NCBI GenBank assembly: GCA_003223595.1
Contig: QHVR01000580.1
Coordinates: 4,440-17,217 of the forward strand
Direction of reading: 5' to 3'
Length of the DNA: 12,778 nucleotides
Origin: Acidobacteriota bacterium
GTDB lineage: Bacteria; Acidobacteriota; Terriglobia; Terriglobales; Acidobacteriaceae
Made by a program: the position numbers and the translations under genes. The notes below the pieces were generated by a model, which was not told where the DNA came from, searched no databases, and worked only from the letters and a program-made list of their open reading frames with translations. Positions 1-5,408 of this stretch are shown here, piece after piece. Each line of letters opens with the position of its first letter. Position 1 is the first letter of the stretch.

Positions 1-58
1 GCACTCCGCTGTGCAGATCGATCGCAAACTGGAATCGAGATCGCCCGTTCCTTCCCAT
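1..58 (-). CDS. GntR-family transcriptional regulator, YtrA type (N-terminus only)
   Basis: Reading leftwards from the ATG at 58-56, 19 codons are visible before the window edge. They encode a short basic lead followed by FQFAIDLHSGV. The I-D-x-x-S-G-V-(P) pattern just before the first helix is typical of the very N-terminus of YtrA-subfamily GntR repressors, where it precedes 'P-x-Y-x-Q-I' and a winged helix-turn-helix. The next base is compatible with a Pro codon (C in first position), as the family expects. The gene is cut by the window, so the DNA-binding and effector domains cannot be checked. A YtrA-like inverted-repeat operator and a promoter lie directly upstream, which supports the assignment and suggests autoregulation. 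Family members usually sit beside ABC-transporter genes, which would be to the left of the window. The identification rests on 19 residues plus the operator. Confidence 0.7.
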   Translation of the reverse strand, partial: MGRNGRSRFQFAIDLHSGV

Positions 59-65
59 GTGCGTC

Positions 66-96
66 AGTGTACTATATGACTAGTACAATATGTCAA
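66..96 (-). promoter_or_regulatory. Promoter and YtrA/GntR-type operator of the leftward regulator gene
   Basis: TGTACTA (68-74), six bases, then TAGTACA (81-87) forms a perfect 7-bp inverted repeat; outer A66/T89 also match. It fits the GntR/YtrA operator pattern GT-x-x-TA...TA-x-x-AC. On the minus strand a perfect -35 hexamer TTGACA lies at 96-91. Candidate -10 boxes are TATAGT (76-71, spacer 14) and TACACT (71-66, spacer 19), so the operator lies across the spacer and -10. Transcription would begin about 0-6 bases before the ATG at 58, and no Shine-Dalgarno sequence is visible, so the mRNA may be leaderless. Operator symmetry is seen directly; the regulator identity is inferred. Confidence 0.68.
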
Positions 97-176
97 GTAA
101 AAAATAAAAACAATGCGATTCACCTGCCGCAAAAGAAATTACGCCAAAGTGACCTTCAGCAGACGCACCCTTGACA

Positions 177-220
177 AGCCCGAATCCGGTCAGACGTATC
201 TTCGGGCTGTGGACGGATTC
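177..220. repeat. Two overlapping, mutually exclusive inverted repeats
   Basis: AGCCCGAA (177-184) pairs perfectly with TTCGGGCT (201-208) across 16 bases. GAATCCG (182-188) pairs perfectly with CGGATTC (214-220). The left arms share 182-184, so in RNA only one stem could form fully. The repeats start directly after a perfect TTGACA at 171-176. They could be a DNA-level operator or an attenuator-like switch. No coding sequence follows within 350 bases, so the function is unknown. Confidence 0.4.
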
Positions 221-321
221 AATCGCTGATCCAATGCATGTGCCCTAAAGACGGCATTGGACAAAGTTTTTACAATTCCTTTGACCGCCCACAAACAGTG
301 CTCTACGTGAGCTGATATGTT

Positions 322-371
322 GGCGGCGGTTGTAACCAGTGCCGCGCGGCGAAGTGGGTACTACCGCCGCC
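322..371. other. Long imperfect GC-rich hairpin
   Basis: GGCGGCGGT (322-330) pairs perfectly with ACCGCCGCC (363-371). After a T/T mismatch, GTA (332-334) pairs with TAC (359-361). After an A/G mismatch, CCA (336-338) pairs with TGG (355-357). The tip contains the self-complementary GCCGCGCGGC (341-350). The result is a stable stem of about 15 pairs. No T-run follows on either strand, so it is not a simple intrinsic terminator. It may be part of a structured RNA leader; class unrecognised. Confidence 0.45.
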
Positions 372-438
372 GGCCCCCAGGGTTATAAGGCCAAGAAAGC
401 GCGTTACAGGGACTCGGGAGGGCTTGCTTTTTCGAGTG

Positions 439-524
439 CAGGCAGAGGTGTGCTAGATCAACCAGCACTTCCGGCTTGCAAGCGAGAAGTGTGCCTGGGC
501 TGAGGAAGAGGTCCGTTAGGGACC
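439..524 (+). other. Possible structured leader RNA (branched stems)
   Basis: CAGGCA (439-444) pairs with TGCCTG (492-497), enclosing two hairpins: GTGCT (450-454) with AGCAC (464-468), and ACTTC (467-471) with GAAGT (486-490). The two inner stems overlap by two bases. A separate hairpin GGTCC-GTTAG-GGACC lies at 510-524. The group ends about 50 bases before the start codon at 577. Pairing is perfect within each stem, but each is short and could arise by chance. No known riboswitch motif is recognised. Confidence 0.3.
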
Positions 525-576
525 AGATCTCGTGCGAACGGCGGAGCGATGCCGCGTGCGATGAAGGAGAACGACT

Positions 577-849
577 ATGGAAAAAATTATGGCGTGCGTG
601 CTGGTACTGGGGTTCGCGGGAACCAGCGGTCTCGTGTTCAAAGGCATGAACACCAAACCTCAGATTCGAGCCGTCAGCGTTGAGATGGCGGGCGATGCCG
701 CCTACCGCGACGGCCTATTCCTCGGAAAACTGAACCGTGAAGCCAAACCACACATGCTTGCGCCGGTGGGCCGTTGGTCCACGGAAAAAGATCGGGCTTC
801 CTTTGTACAGGGTTACCGGCAGGGACTCGATAGCAATGAACGTGACTGA
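577..849 (+). CDS. Small exported protein of unknown function
   Basis: The gene encodes 90 residues. The start is supported by GGAG at 566-569, seven bases before the ATG. The N-terminus (about residues 4-21) is hydrophobic and rich in Gly, Val and Leu, like a signal peptide or membrane anchor, although only one Lys precedes it. The mature part contains A-Y-R-D-G-L-x-L-G-K (about residues 42-51), then G-R-W-S-T-E-K-D-R-A-S-F-V-x-G-Y-x-x-G-L near the C-terminus. The paired Y-R-D-G and G-Y-R-Q-G blocks look like two related short helical segments. From memory this resembles small hypothetical proteins common in Acidobacteria, but I cannot name a function. It lies 81 bases upstream of the cupredoxin-like gene on the same strand and may share its transcript. 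The coding call is fairly secure because of start, ribosome site and protein-like composition. Confidence 0.72.
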   Translation: MEKIMACVLVLGFAGTSGLVFKGMNTKPQIRAVSVEMAGDAAYRDGLFLGKLNREAKPHMLAPVGRWSTEKDRASFVQGYRQGLDSNERD

Positions 850-930
850 TCAAGTGGATGCATAACGGAGTTCCTCCCCTGCGAAATGATTGAGAGAGCA
901 ATTCCAAATCTTCAGTGAGGGGTTCTTGGT

Positions 931-1659
931 ATGAAACCGAAAGTGATGTTCTTCAGTTTGTTGCTAGTCGCAGTGTGCCTGTCGGTTCCGTATGGAGTTC
1001 GAGCCGGAGGCCCAGCGCCCACCACCACCGGTTCGACGGTGCGCGGAAAGGTGCGGTTCGAGGGCAAAGTACCTGCGCCAAAGCCGATCAATATGGCCTC
1101 TGATCCCAGCTGCGCAAAGCCACACTCCGCCCCGGTGATGTCGCAAGACGTTATGGTCAATGGGGAAGGTGATCTGCAGAATGTGGTTGTGTTCGTCTCC
1201 GATGGCTTAGGCGACCGCAAGTTCGATCCACCCACTCAGCCGGCAGTAATTGAGCAGAAAGGCTGCCTTTACCAGCCACACGTCCTGGCAGTTCGCGCCA
1301 ATCAGCCACTCGAACTGGTGAACGATGACTCCACCGCGCATAACATTCATCCCCAGCCCGTCAATAATCGTGAATGGAATAAGGCAGAGCCCCCGGGAAC
1401 GAAGATGGAAGAAGCCTTTGCGCGCGAGGAAGTCGCCATTCCCGTGAAGTGCAACGTGCATCCCTGGATGAAGAGTTACATCGCGGTCTTCAAGCACCCG
1501 TATTTCGCGGTCACCGGAAAAGACGGAAGCTTCGATCTGAGCAATCTGCCGGCGGGAACCTATACGCTTAAGGCCTGGCACGAAAAGCTGGGGACGTCCG
1601 TGCAGACGGTGACCATCGGGGCCAATGAGACCAAAGAACTCAGCTTCACCTTCAAATAA
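931..1659 (+). CDS. Secreted cupredoxin-like protein with carboxypeptidase-regulatory-like C-terminus
   Basis: This 242-residue protein is probably periplasmic or surface-located. Residues 1-25 form a clear Sec signal peptide (K-P-K, a hydrophobic core, then V-R-A-G). The middle has the shape of a type I copper site: H-N-I-H (137-140), then C174-N-V-H177-P-W-M180, supplying the His, Cys, His and Met that bind blue copper. The spacing C-x2-H-x2-M is tighter than in plastocyanin, so copper binding is likely but unproven. Residues about 185-242 (G-K-D-G-S-F-D-L...L-P-A-G-T-Y-T-L) match the carboxypeptidase-regulatory-like beta-sandwich. Two more Cys (61, 112) could form a disulfide. GAGGGG (917-922) lies eight bases before the ATG. 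The gene converges on the pyrophosphatase with nine bases between stops. A role in periplasmic electron transfer or copper handling is inferred from the fold only. Confidence 0.85.
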   Translation: MKPKVMFFSLLLVAVCLSVPYGVRAGGPAPTTTGSTVRGKVRFEGKVPAPKPINMASDPSCAKPHSAPVMSQDVMVNGEGDLQNVVVFVSDGLGDRKFDPPTQPAVIEQKGCLYQPHVLAVRANQPLELVNDDSTAHNIHPQPVNNREWNKAEPPGTKMEEAFAREEVAIPVKCNVHPWMKSYIAVFKHPYFAVTGKDGSFDLSNLPAGTYTLKAWHEKLGTSVQTVTIGANETKELSFTFK

Positions 1660-1674
1660 ACCGACCGTTTATTT
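1654..1674. terminator. Small hairpin across the two convergent stop codons
   Basis: AAATAAAC (1654-1661) and GTTTATTT (1667-1674) are perfect inverted repeats around the five-base loop CGACC. The left arm contains the TAA of the cupredoxin-like gene and the right arm contains the TAA of the pyrophosphatase. The arms are A/T-rich, so on either strand the hairpin ends in a short T-rich stretch. It may act as a weak bidirectional terminator. The stem is low in GC, so termination is an inference. Confidence 0.4.
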
Positions 1675-2220
1675 TGCGGGGATGAAGCCTTTGCGGCGTT
1701 GTTCGCTGTAGCGGTGGAGCGCATCCAGGATGATGGGTTGCGCCTCCGCCGCGGGGCGGATCTCGTCTACTTCGACCGCCTTGCCTTCCAGCAGCTTGTA
1801 ATCCTGGAAGAAGCGGCGCAGCATGATCAGCCGGTGCGGCGGCATTTCCTGAGCTTCATGGTACGAGTTGAACTCCGGATCTTCGGTCGCGATGGCGATG
1901 ATCTTGTGATCTTGTTTGCCGGCGTCGACCATGGTCATCAAACCGATGGTCCGCGCGTGAATGATGGTCAATGGCACCACGGTTTCCTGACAAAGCACCA
2001 GAACATCCAAAGGGTCGTCGTCTTCTGCTAGAGTCTGCGGAATGAACCCGTAATTGGCCGGATAATAAACTGCCGAGTACAGCACGCGATCCAGGCGAAT
2101 CAGCCCGCTCGATTTATCCAACTCATACTTCACGCTCGAGCCAAATGGAATTTCGATCACGCAGTCGAATTCCTGCGGAAGCTTGCCACCGGGAGTCACG
2201 TCATGCCAGGGATGGATCAT
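1669..2220 (-). CDS. ppa: Inorganic pyrophosphatase (family I)
   Basis: A 183-residue soluble cytoplasmic enzyme that hydrolyses pyrophosphate to two phosphates with Mg2+, pulling biosynthetic reactions forward. Family I landmarks are all present. K31-Y-E33 and R45 bind substrate. The segment Y-Y-P-A-N-Y-G-F-I-P is at 52-61. The signature acidic loop D67-D-D-P-L-D72 follows. Metal-binding D99 and D104 with K106 sit in D-A-G-K-Q-D-H-K, and Y141-K142 contact phosphate. The length is normal for a bacterial family I enzyme. The start is chosen because M-I-H-P-W-H-D-V is the usual family N-terminus; no strong Shine-Dalgarno is visible. The gene reads leftwards, 136 bases after the broken beta-glucosidase gene, with a strong hairpin between them, so separate transcription is likely. 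Confidence 0.97.
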   Translation of the reverse strand: MIHPWHDVTPGGKLPQEFDCVIEIPFGSSVKYELDKSSGLIRLDRVLYSAVYYPANYGFIPQTLAEDDDPLDVLVLCQETVVPLTIIHARTIGLMTMVDAGKQDHKIIAIATEDPEFNSYHEAQEMPPHRLIMLRRFFQDYKLLEGKAVEVDEIRPAAEAQPIILDALHRYSEQRRKGFIPAK

Positions 2221-2320
2221 AAGGTTCGCTACTCATTCTAGTGGACGCGAAGGAAGCCTGAGCTTTTACAGATAATCCCAGCTTTAGAAGAAAACGCGGG
2301 CGACTTGCGCGGAAGGCGGG

Positions 2321-2356
2321 AGCCCCACGTGTCGCGGTGGTTGCGAGACGTGGGCT
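2321..2356. repeat. Strong intergenic hairpin, REP-like
   Basis: Positions 2321-2335 pair with 2343-2356 around a seven-base loop (2336-2342). The left arm begins AGCCC and the right arm ends GGGCT; the only defects are one bulged C and one G/G mismatch in a stem of about 13 pairs. It abuts the stop codon of the beta-glucosidase gene (2357-2359). No T-run follows on the minus strand, so it is not a classical intrinsic terminator, though it could protect or end the transcript. Its form resembles dispersed REP-type hairpins in intergenic regions; this cannot be shown from one copy. Confidence 0.5.
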
Positions 2357-3346
2357 CTACTGCGTCAGATGAAACTCGCCATGCAGCTTGGCTGTGGAAT
2401 CTTCTCCTACCCAGAGATCGAATTGCTCCGGTTCGACGACCCACTCCCTCTTGGCCGGACTCCAGAACTGCAGTTCATCCGGACCTAACTTGAAGTGGAG
2501 TGTCTGCCTAGCGCCGGGCGCGAGCGTAATCCGCTGAAAGCCTTTCAATTGTCGGACCGGCCGGGACGCGCTTCCGGCTTGCTGATGAATGTACAACTGG
2601 ACGACCGTATCGCCGGCACGGTTCCCCGTGTTCGTCACGTCCACGGAAACATCCAGCGTGGACCCCACTTTTGCTTCCGGCTCATTCAGCTTCAGATTGC
2701 TGTACGAGAAAGTCGTGTAGCTCATGCCGTAGCCAAACGGATAGAGCGGAGTGCTCGGAGCATCCCAGTAGCGGGAAGTGAACTTCGGTTCATCCTCCGG
2801 CTGATGTGTGCGCGTGTGGTTGTAATAGAGCGGAAGTTCTGCGGAATTGCGCGGCCAACTCACAGGCAGATGTCCGGCCGGATTGGCATCGCCGAAAAGA
2901 ACGTCCGCGAATCCGTTTCCCGCCTGACTTCCCGAATACCAGGTCTCCAGAATTGCGGGAACATGCTCCGCGGCCCAGGAGATGTCAAGCGGCCGCCCAT
3001 TGACCAACACCAGTACTACGGGCTTGCCCGTTGCGACCACGGCTTCCAGTAGCTCCTCCTGTCTTCCGGAGAGCTTTAGTGAAGAACGAGAGGCCGCCTC
3101 TCCACTCATGAGCGCGATTTCGCCGAGCACCAGCACCGCGACGTCGTTCCGTTTAGCCGTTGCAACTGCGGCACCCAAGGCTTTACGCGCCTGCTCGGGC
3201 GTTTGCTGCGGTTGCTCTTTGACAGGGACGATCGCGACATTTTCGAAGAAGGAGGGAATGTCCCGACGGATATTGGGCCCGTGAGCAAAGTCCACGCGCA
3301 CGGCGCCTCCAACTTTGTTCTTGATTCCTTGCAGGATGCGCCCCAC
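2357..3346 (-). CDS. GH3 beta-glucosidase, C-terminal fragment
   Basis: This second frame contains the remainder of the GH3 (alpha/beta)6-sandwich domain, with the probable acid/base Glu83 in S-G-E-A-A-S-R. It also has L-V-L-V-N-G-R-P-L, P-F-G-Y-G-M-S-Y-T-T-F and the fibronectin-III-like domain, ending H-L-T-Q. The ATG at 3346 lies inside the conserved region and has no convincing ribosome site, so independent translation is doubtful. It is best read as the 3' part of the broken gene. Confidence 0.5.
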   Translation of the reverse strand: MGRILQGIKNKVGGAVRVDFAHGPNIRRDIPSFFENVAIVPVKEQPQQTPEQARKALGAAVATAKRNDVAVLVLGEIALMSGEAASRSSLKLSGRQEELLEAVVATGKPVVLVLVNGRPLDISWAAEHVPAILETWYSGSQAGNGFADVLFGDANPAGHLPVSWPRNSAELPLYYNHTRTHQPEDEPKFTSRYWDAPSTPLYPFGYGMSYTTFSYSNLKLNEPEAKVGSTLDVSVDVTNTGNRAGDTVVQLYIHQQAGSASRPVRQLKGFQRITLAPGARQTLHFKLGPDELQFWSPAKREWVVEPEQFDLWVGEDSTAKLHGEFHLTQ

Positions 3347-4623
3347 ATGCCCAGCAGGTCCAGTTCGGCATCCGCTAGCGGCCCGATCACAGCGATTGAT
3401 CGGATCTGGCGTTTGTCGAGCGGCAGCAGGGCTTGCTCATTGCGAAGCAAAACTACAGAGCGCTGCACTGCCGCGCGAGCCAGTTCCTGGCTTTCGGGCG
3501 CATTCAGCACCTGAGGAATTTGGGATTCGTCCACGAACGGATGCTCGAAAAGGCCGAGGCGAATTTTCGCTTCCAGTATCGGCAGCACGGCGTCGTCAAT
3601 TTGCTGTCTGGATATTCGCCCTTGCTTCACTTCCTCGGACAAATACTTCAAATACGTGCCGCTCGCCATGTCCATATCGAGGCCCGCGGAAAACGCCTTC
3701 AGGGCGGCATCCTGCCCGTCCCTCGCATACCCATGAGTGATCAGGCTGTGGACAGCATTGGCATCGCTGACCACGAACCCGCGGTAATGCCAGGTATCGC
3801 GTAAAACATCGTGCAGCAGCCAGCGATTTCCCGTCGCGGGGACATCGTTCAAATCCATGTAGGCGCTCATGAATGTGCCCACGCCCGCATCGAGTGCCGC
3901 CTTAAACGGCACCAGATACGTATTCCACATTTGCTCTTCGGGGATGTAGGAAGAATCGTAATCGCGGCCGCCATCGGCCGCTCCGTATCCGGCAAAGTGC
4001 TTCGCGCAGGCCAGTACGCGATCCAGTGAGCCAGTTTGGGTCCCTTGAAATCCCGCAACTTGAGCTCGTGCCATCGCCGCTCCGAGATAAGGATCTTCTC
4101 CTGCGCCCTCAACCATGCGTCCCCAGCGAGCGTCCCTGGCAATATCCAGCATGGGTGCAAAGGTCCATGAGATGCCTCCGGCACGCGCTTCACGCGCTGC
4201 TACGGTCTGCGCGGATTCCACCAGCTTGGGATCCCATGAGGAGGCCATCGCGATCGGCGCGGGGAAAATCGTGTGATAGCCATGGATCACATCCAGTCCG
4301 AAAAGAATGGGAATGTGCAGCCGTGATTCATCGACCGCAATGTGCTGCAGACGGTTGATCTCTTTCGGATCGGAGACCCACAAAACGGATCCGGCGCCGT
4401 ACTTGCGAATCACGTCTTCCATGCTCCCCACTTGCTCTTTGAATTCCGGGATTGGCATACCGGGGAGTTGTGATAGTTGGGCGATTTTCTCCTCCAACGT
4501 CATCTGCTGCAGGAGGTTCTGTGCACTAGGATGGGCCTGAGCCCAAAGGTTTGGCAGCAGGGAAAATGAGAAGAAAAGAACGGCGGCAATCCGAGTCGAC
4601 CGCTTTGAACCAGCGCAATCCAT
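3106..4623 (-). CDS. GH3 beta-glucosidase, N-terminal open frame (catalytic barrel)
   Basis: This is the frame actually translated from the ATG at 4623. It carries the signal peptide, the whole TIM barrel with nucleophile Asp287, and the beginning of the second GH3 domain. Roughly the last 75 residues, from about S-C-K-E-S-R to the stop at 3106, are out of frame. They have lost family resemblance and are rich in Ser, Arg and Lys. The product would lack the acid/base Glu and the C-terminal domain, so classical retaining hydrolysis is not expected. Confidence 0.6.
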   Translation of the reverse strand: MDCAGSKRSTRIAAVLFFSFSLLPNLWAQAHPSAQNLLQQMTLEEKIAQLSQLPGMPIPEFKEQVGSMEDVIRKYGAGSVLWVSDPKEINRLQHIAVDESRLHIPILFGLDVIHGYHTIFPAPIAMASSWDPKLVESAQTVAAREARAGGISWTFAPMLDIARDARWGRMVEGAGEDPYLGAAMARAQVAGFQGTQTGSLDRVLACAKHFAGYGAADGGRDYDSSYIPEEQMWNTYLVPFKAALDAGVGTFMSAYMDLNDVPATGNRWLLHDVLRDTWHYRGFVVSDANAVHSLITHGYARDGQDAALKAFSAGLDMDMASGTYLKYLSEEVKQGRISRQQIDDAVLPILEAKIRLGLFEHPFVDESQIPQVLNAPESQELARAAVQRSVVLLRNEQALLPLDKRQIRSIAVIGPLADAELDLLGMWGASCKESRTKLEAPCAWTLLTGPISVGTFPPSSKMSRSSLSKSNRSKRPSRRVKPWVPQLQRLNGTTSRCWCSAKSRS

Positions 4624-4768
4624 TGCGAGCCTCTTTCCTGTTGGAAAAGCGTTCACCGCAACCGATCACAAACGAACCGAGAAGTTTAAACCTCCGCGCC
4701 GAGGTACAGGGTCAATTTTCGAGAAGAACCAGGTTCGGTGGCCAAGCCGGGATAGGCCTTCCGGTCAT

Positions 4769-4797
4769 TTGCTTCCCGCTCTCGCTATGAGTAGATT
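4769..4797 (+). promoter_or_regulatory. Candidate promoter of the ccm operon
   Basis: TTGCTT (4769-4774) and TAGATT (4792-4797) are 17 bases apart and keep the key T, T, G of the -35 and T, A, A, T of the -10. Transcription would start near 4804, about 24 bases before the ccmE ATG. This is a moderate sigma-70 match in the right place, 160-200 bases into the divergent spacer shared with the beta-glucosidase gene. Confidence 0.32.
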
Positions 4798-4827
4798 GTA
4801 AGTAGGGGTTTCCCTGTGGGGCTTTCT

Positions 4828-5313
4828 ATGTCCAGTCAAGCCAAGACGTATCTTAAGTTCGGCGCAGCGAGTGCGGCGATCCTCGTGTTGCTCAGCTATT
4901 TGGCGTACACCGGCGTGCAGGATAGTAAGAGCTACTACGTCACCATTACAGAGCTACACAAGATGGGCGATGGGGCGTACTCCAAGCGTTTGCGCGTCGC
5001 TGGAAATGTGCAGCCGGGCTCCATCCACCGGGCTGGAACGCACGTGCAGTTCGTGCTGGTCGAGCAAGACCAGAATCTCGCCGTAGATTACACCGGCACG
5101 GAAGCACCTCCGGATACGTTCAAGGACGAGTCGCAAGCCCTCGCCGATGGCAACTTCGGCCGCGACGGCGTCTTTCACGCCAAGCAACTGCAGGCCAAGT
5201 GCGCCTCGAAGTACGCACCTCAGCAGCCGGGTGCGCCGGGTGCAGCGCCGGCAGGCGCACCTGCAAAGAGCATGAGCCAGGTGCAGAGCCCAACCCCGAG
5301 TCGGGCCGACTGA
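4828..5313 (+). CDS. ccmE: Cytochrome c maturation haem chaperone CcmE, Cys-type (CxxxY)
   Basis: CcmE is a membrane-anchored periplasmic protein that receives haem covalently from CcmABCD and passes it to the ligation complex. Here a short N-terminus is followed by one membrane segment (about residues 11-30), then an OB-fold beta-barrel (V-T-I-T-E-L through R-L-R-V-A-G-N-V ... G-R-D-G-V-F-H-A-K). The haem-binding motif is Q-A-K-C125-A-S-K-Y129, so Cys replaces the His of the classical H-x3-Y. Cys-type CcmE proteins are known from archaea and Desulfovibrio and define the so-called System I*. A Pro/Ala/Gly-rich tail (131-161) follows. I chose ATG 4828, with GTGGGG six bases before it. An upstream in-frame GTG at 4816 with AGGGG (4804-4808) is also possible and would add four residues. 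It is the first gene of the ccm operon, 91 bases before ccmA. Confidence 0.9.
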   Translation: MSSQAKTYLKFGAASAAILVLLSYLAYTGVQDSKSYYVTITELHKMGDGAYSKRLRVAGNVQPGSIHRAGTHVQFVLVEQDQNLAVDYTGTEAPPDTFKDESQALADGNFGRDGVFHAKQLQAKCASKYAPQQPGAPGAAPAGAPAKSMSQVQSPTPSRAD

Positions 5314-5354
5314 CTCCAGCGGAACCTCCTGAGAATCTTCGCAAAGCGCTACGG

Positions 5355-5408
5355 ATGCGCTATCGTACCCAGTGTGAAATTCTGTTTGCGCTCGTCCCTC
5401 GCCCGTGA
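5355..5408 (+). CDS. Possible 17-codon leader ORF overlapping the ccmA start
   Basis: ATG at 5355 opens a 17-residue frame whose TGA (5406-5408) overlaps the GTG start of ccmA in the sequence GTGA. The same four-base stop/start overlap joins ccmA/ccmB, and ATGA joins ccmB/ccmC and ccmC/ccmD. No Shine-Dalgarno precedes ccmA, so translational coupling through this short frame is possible. Its own ribosome site is weak and nothing shows that it is translated. Confidence 0.2.
   Translation: MRYRTQCEILFALVPRP

Larger units (their letters stand above)
97..576. other. Gene-free region rich in inverted repeats
   Basis: No reading frame here looks like a gene. The stretch separates the leftward regulator from the rightward small exported protein gene. 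It holds several inverted repeats: 177-184/201-208, 182-188/214-220, 322-371, 439-497 and 510-524. A perfect TTGACA at 171-176 is followed only by a poorly placed TATCTT (197-202, spacer 20), and TACAAT at 271-276 has no partner -35, so I cannot name the promoter of the gene at 577. The density of stems could mean a long structured 5' leader or a separate small RNA. I recognise no known riboswitch consensus. Confidence 0.5.
2357..4623 (-). pseudogene. bglX: Secreted GH3 beta-glucosidase, BglX type, broken by a frame change
   Basis: Read across the break, this is a complete exported family 3 glycoside hydrolase that would release glucose from beta-linked oligosaccharides. ATG at 4623 is preferred over the in-frame ATG at 4656, because AGGAAAGAGG lies just upstream and a signal peptide follows directly (cleavage near L-W-A-Q-A, residue 30). 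The TIM-barrel domain includes K-H-F-A-G-Y-G (208-214) and the nucleophile Asp287 in F-V-V-S-D. The second domain has G-E-I-A-L-M-S-G-E-A-A-S-R with the acid/base Glu, and a fibronectin-III-like domain ends the protein. After I-G-P-L-A-D-A-E-L-D-L-L-G-M-W-G-A (coding near 3340) the frame changes and L-Q-G-I-K-N-K-V-G continues in another frame. Comparison with E. coli BglX from memory suggests about nine residues are missing there. The frames differ by a net loss of 1 modulo 3, fitting a deletion of about 25-31 bases. Activity is therefore doubtful. Confidence 0.85.

Noticed and set aside
322..371. Intrinsic terminator
   Set aside because: Strong stem, but no T-run follows on either strand and no gene ends nearby.
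2495..3052. Long plus-strand frame antisense to the beta-glucosidase gene
   Set aside because: The composition is that of an antisense shadow in GC-rich DNA; the opposite strand carries conserved GH3 motifs.
3290..3346. Programmed ribosomal frameshift in the beta-glucosidase gene
   Set aside because: There is no slippery heptamer at the junction, and the expected protein segment is missing as well, which frameshifting would not explain.
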